NCBI GenBank assembly: GCA_009741485.1
Contig: CM019227.1
Location: 9,960,236 to 10,024,235, forward strand
DNA from: Malurus cyaneus samueli
Lineage: Eukaryota; Chordata; Aves; Passeriformes; Maluridae
Length of the DNA: 64,000 bases
Reading direction: 5' to 3'
In this document: in pieces, positions 61,891 to 64,000 of the stretch
Layout of the letters: every line of letters starts with the position of its first letter
How positions within the stretch are numbered: the first letter of the stretch is position 1
The notes under the pieces: generated by a model
What the model was told of the DNA's origin: nothing
Database searches by the model: none
Seen by the model: only the letters and a program-made list of their open reading frames with translations
Position numbers and translations under genes: made by a program

Positions 61891-63524
61891 AATTTAGCCT
61901 TCAAGACTGGTCAAATAGCCTGAAAAATGAGGAATCTAGTACAATAATCTTAAAATTCCTTGATATGTCCCCACCAACTGCTGTTGGTGGGCACCTGCTG
62001 TTGGTGAAGGCACCTGGCTCTGAATTACCAAAATCACACTTCTTTACCCAGTTTAACTGATGTTTAATCAAATTCCCAGTTTCAGATCAGAGTGTCCATG
62101 GCCAGCTGCTGCCTTAGACAAGGCCCAACACTGAGGGCTAAAGGTTCTCCTAAAATGCCAAAAAATTGAGCAACTTCATTTAAGTTACAATTCTTTTCTT
62201 TCTGGAAACTGTGCAGAATATTAGAAAACATTTCTAACACATGAAGACACTTTTCATTTAATCCCATCCCAAAAGATCCTGCATTTTATCCTTGTTAATA
62301 CAGTGACCTCTAACAAGCAGCTCTGGCCACAAATCCGTTATCATAACCTAAAAATACCATGTAAATGTCTAAGAAATACATTTGCTTTCATCAATTCTAA
62401 GTGTATCCCATTACAGCATCAGGCTCAAACAGACCGTTACATCACGTCTTGCTATTTTAGCAGATCAAATCATTACTATTTCAAGATTTTGACTCTAGGC
62501 ATAACCTGGTATCAAAATTATTCACTCTGAAGAACCACCATCAGATCAAGTCACAATCAAGGAATCATCCATGCCCAAAGATGGGGATTACTCTGTTTAT
62601 ATGAATAAATACAGGAGGAAAAAAGGCACCTCCTGTACCTTCAGCCGAGCCGCTGCCACTAAAGCAGATTCAGGTGTGTTTTTACCTCTCTATTCTGCTG
62701 TTATGTCAGACACCAAAACCTTCACCCTGCATGCACCTAACCCCTGTGGACAATAACCTTTCCTGAAACTCTTCTAGCTTCCTCTGCTTCCCTGAGTGCT
62801 TCCCCCGGCAGCGGCGCAGCTCCAGCCGGGAATGGTGACTCAGGCTCTGGTTACGTGCTGTGACAGGAGCACCGTGTGCCAGCTTTGGCACTACCCTCCC
62901 TGCTGGTCTGGACCTCAAACCCTCCTGAAACCACCTGAGAATCACCTGCACAGAAAGAGAACACTTTATTCTTCATTTTAAGGCAATGTAAGACCAGGCT
63001 TTTTCGAGACAGAGGCTCCCTTTATCTTCACACAGTCCTGACCCCCTGGCAGGATAGGAAGCCCATGCTGATCCAGCCAGAGCAGATCCCACGGTGTCTG
63101 TCTGGATTGTGAATATTTTATCAGTCCTCTCATCTGTTTCATCAAGCAGCAGCTCGAACAGAGCCAAGGGAGGAGAGGACATGCATGCAAGAAGGCAATT
63201 AATATTACCCAAATCCCCCCATTTGGAATCTTTTCATTTATTTTTCTACAACAAAAATCTCAAGTATTTTACCCACTGCCCACTCAGCACCTGACACATA
63301 AATCACACACAACGTTATATAGTTACTTTTTTCTTCTGACCCGCAGGCTTTAGCTGATTCCTTCTGGAATTCACAACATTTTATTATTCAAGTCAACAAA
63401 TTTAGTTTGTTGTTTAGTTTTCTCTGGGAAAAAGAATCTTGGAGGTGACCTAATTGTGGCCTTCCAATAGCCAAAGAAGCTGACAAGAAATACGGGGAGA
63501 GATGGTTTACAAGCACCTGGACTG

Positions 63525-63590
63525 GCAGGCCAAGGGGGAATGGCTTCCCACTGCCAGAGGGCAGCATTAGGTGGGATTTTGGAAAGACCT
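63525..63590 (+). mobile_element. probable CR1 LINE remnant
   Basis: 'gggggaatggcttcccactg' and 'cagcattaggtgggattttg' match the internal part of the CR1 tails at 19852 and 55790; the 3' end is missing. Confidence 0.5.
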
Positions 63591-64000
63591 GGTGCTGTCA
63601 GATGCCACCACGCAGAAGCCACCCCTGGCTCAGAGCTGTGAGGACCCACGTGGGAAACGCCACCCACAGCATCCCTGGGCCTCACACCCTGCCCACGTCA
63701 CCGCTTCTGGACGTGGACGAGGCAGAGGCAACCCAGGCAAGGCATTCCCAGGTTTCATGTGGTCTGGAAGCAGATCACAAATGATGAGGCTATTAAACTG
63801 AGGGCTGAGCAACTATTTACTCATTGACTTAAAATCTGGTGCTGCCCTTGTAAGGACACGAGTTCTGCAGAGAAAAACATTTCTTAACCATACAGCGTAA
63901 TTTCTTAAGTCCCTAATCTTCGGGATTTTTAATGACCTGGACTTTAAACATGAGATCATTTTGGCCCGTGAGGAATTAAGAGATCCTGATAAACTGACTG

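Larger units (their letters stand above)
52034..64000 (-). other. ARHGAP17 intron 1 (5' end not in window)
   Basis: Twelve kilobases with no recognisable exon. The expected first exon (MKKQFNRMKQLANQTVGR) was searched for by eye on the - strand and not found, nor is there a CpG-island promoter, so the start lies beyond 64000. Contents: CR1 fragments at 55790, 59862, 61845 and perhaps 63525, an isolated GC-rich patch near 60555-60650, and long AT-rich repeat-free stretches. Confidence 0.6.

Overview
The window is a stretch of vertebrate nuclear DNA, almost certainly from a bird and probably a songbird. It has compact GC-rich genes with short introns, canonical GT-AG splice sites, and about 18 fragments of one repeat family that read like avian CR1 LINE 3' ends (ending in text such as 'cttccaacccaaaccatt' followed by 'gattctatgatt'-like tails). 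Three genes can be read exon by exon. GRID2IP (delphilin) and the SLC5A11-ARHGAP17 pair lie on different human chromosomes (7p22 and 16p12) but together on chicken chromosome 14, so the order fits an avian chromosome 14 equivalent.

Layout. 1-9106, + strand: the 3' part of GRID2IP, nine coding exons (782-7300) covering most of the FH2 domain, then a 1.8 kb 3'UTR with a polyadenylation signal at 9082. 9107-11454: intergenic, with one CR1 fragment. 11455-28480, + strand: complete SLC5A11 (sodium/myo-inositol cotransporter 2), with a candidate TATA promoter, two candidate 5'UTR exons, 15 coding exons (669 residues predicted) and a short 3'UTR. 28757-64000, - strand: ARHGAP17 (RICH1/Nadrin), exons 2-20 of an expected 20 (29952-52033). 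Exon 1 and the promoter lie beyond 64000, so 52034-64000 is read as intron 1. SLC5A11 and ARHGAP17 converge tail to tail, with polyadenylation signals about 300-480 bp apart.

Two sequence problems matter most. (1) A 2,637 bp block containing SLC5A11 coding exons 1-2 occurs twice (12591-15227 and 15229-17865). The copies are joined at a single ambiguous base (n at 15228) and differ at only two positions seen; this is best explained as a false haplotype duplication in the assembly. (2) The third GRID2IP exon in the window (2526-2723) carries one extra base near 2704 that breaks the FH2 reading frame, either an assembly error or a real lesion.

The three genes do not form a functional unit: a postsynaptic Purkinje-cell scaffold/formin, an epithelial inositol transporter and a BAR-RhoGAP regulator of Cdc42/Rac and tight junctions. 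I found no previously undescribed system. The useful observations are assembly artefacts, conserved alternative splicing and cis-element candidates. Statements about families come from general knowledge; no database search was run.
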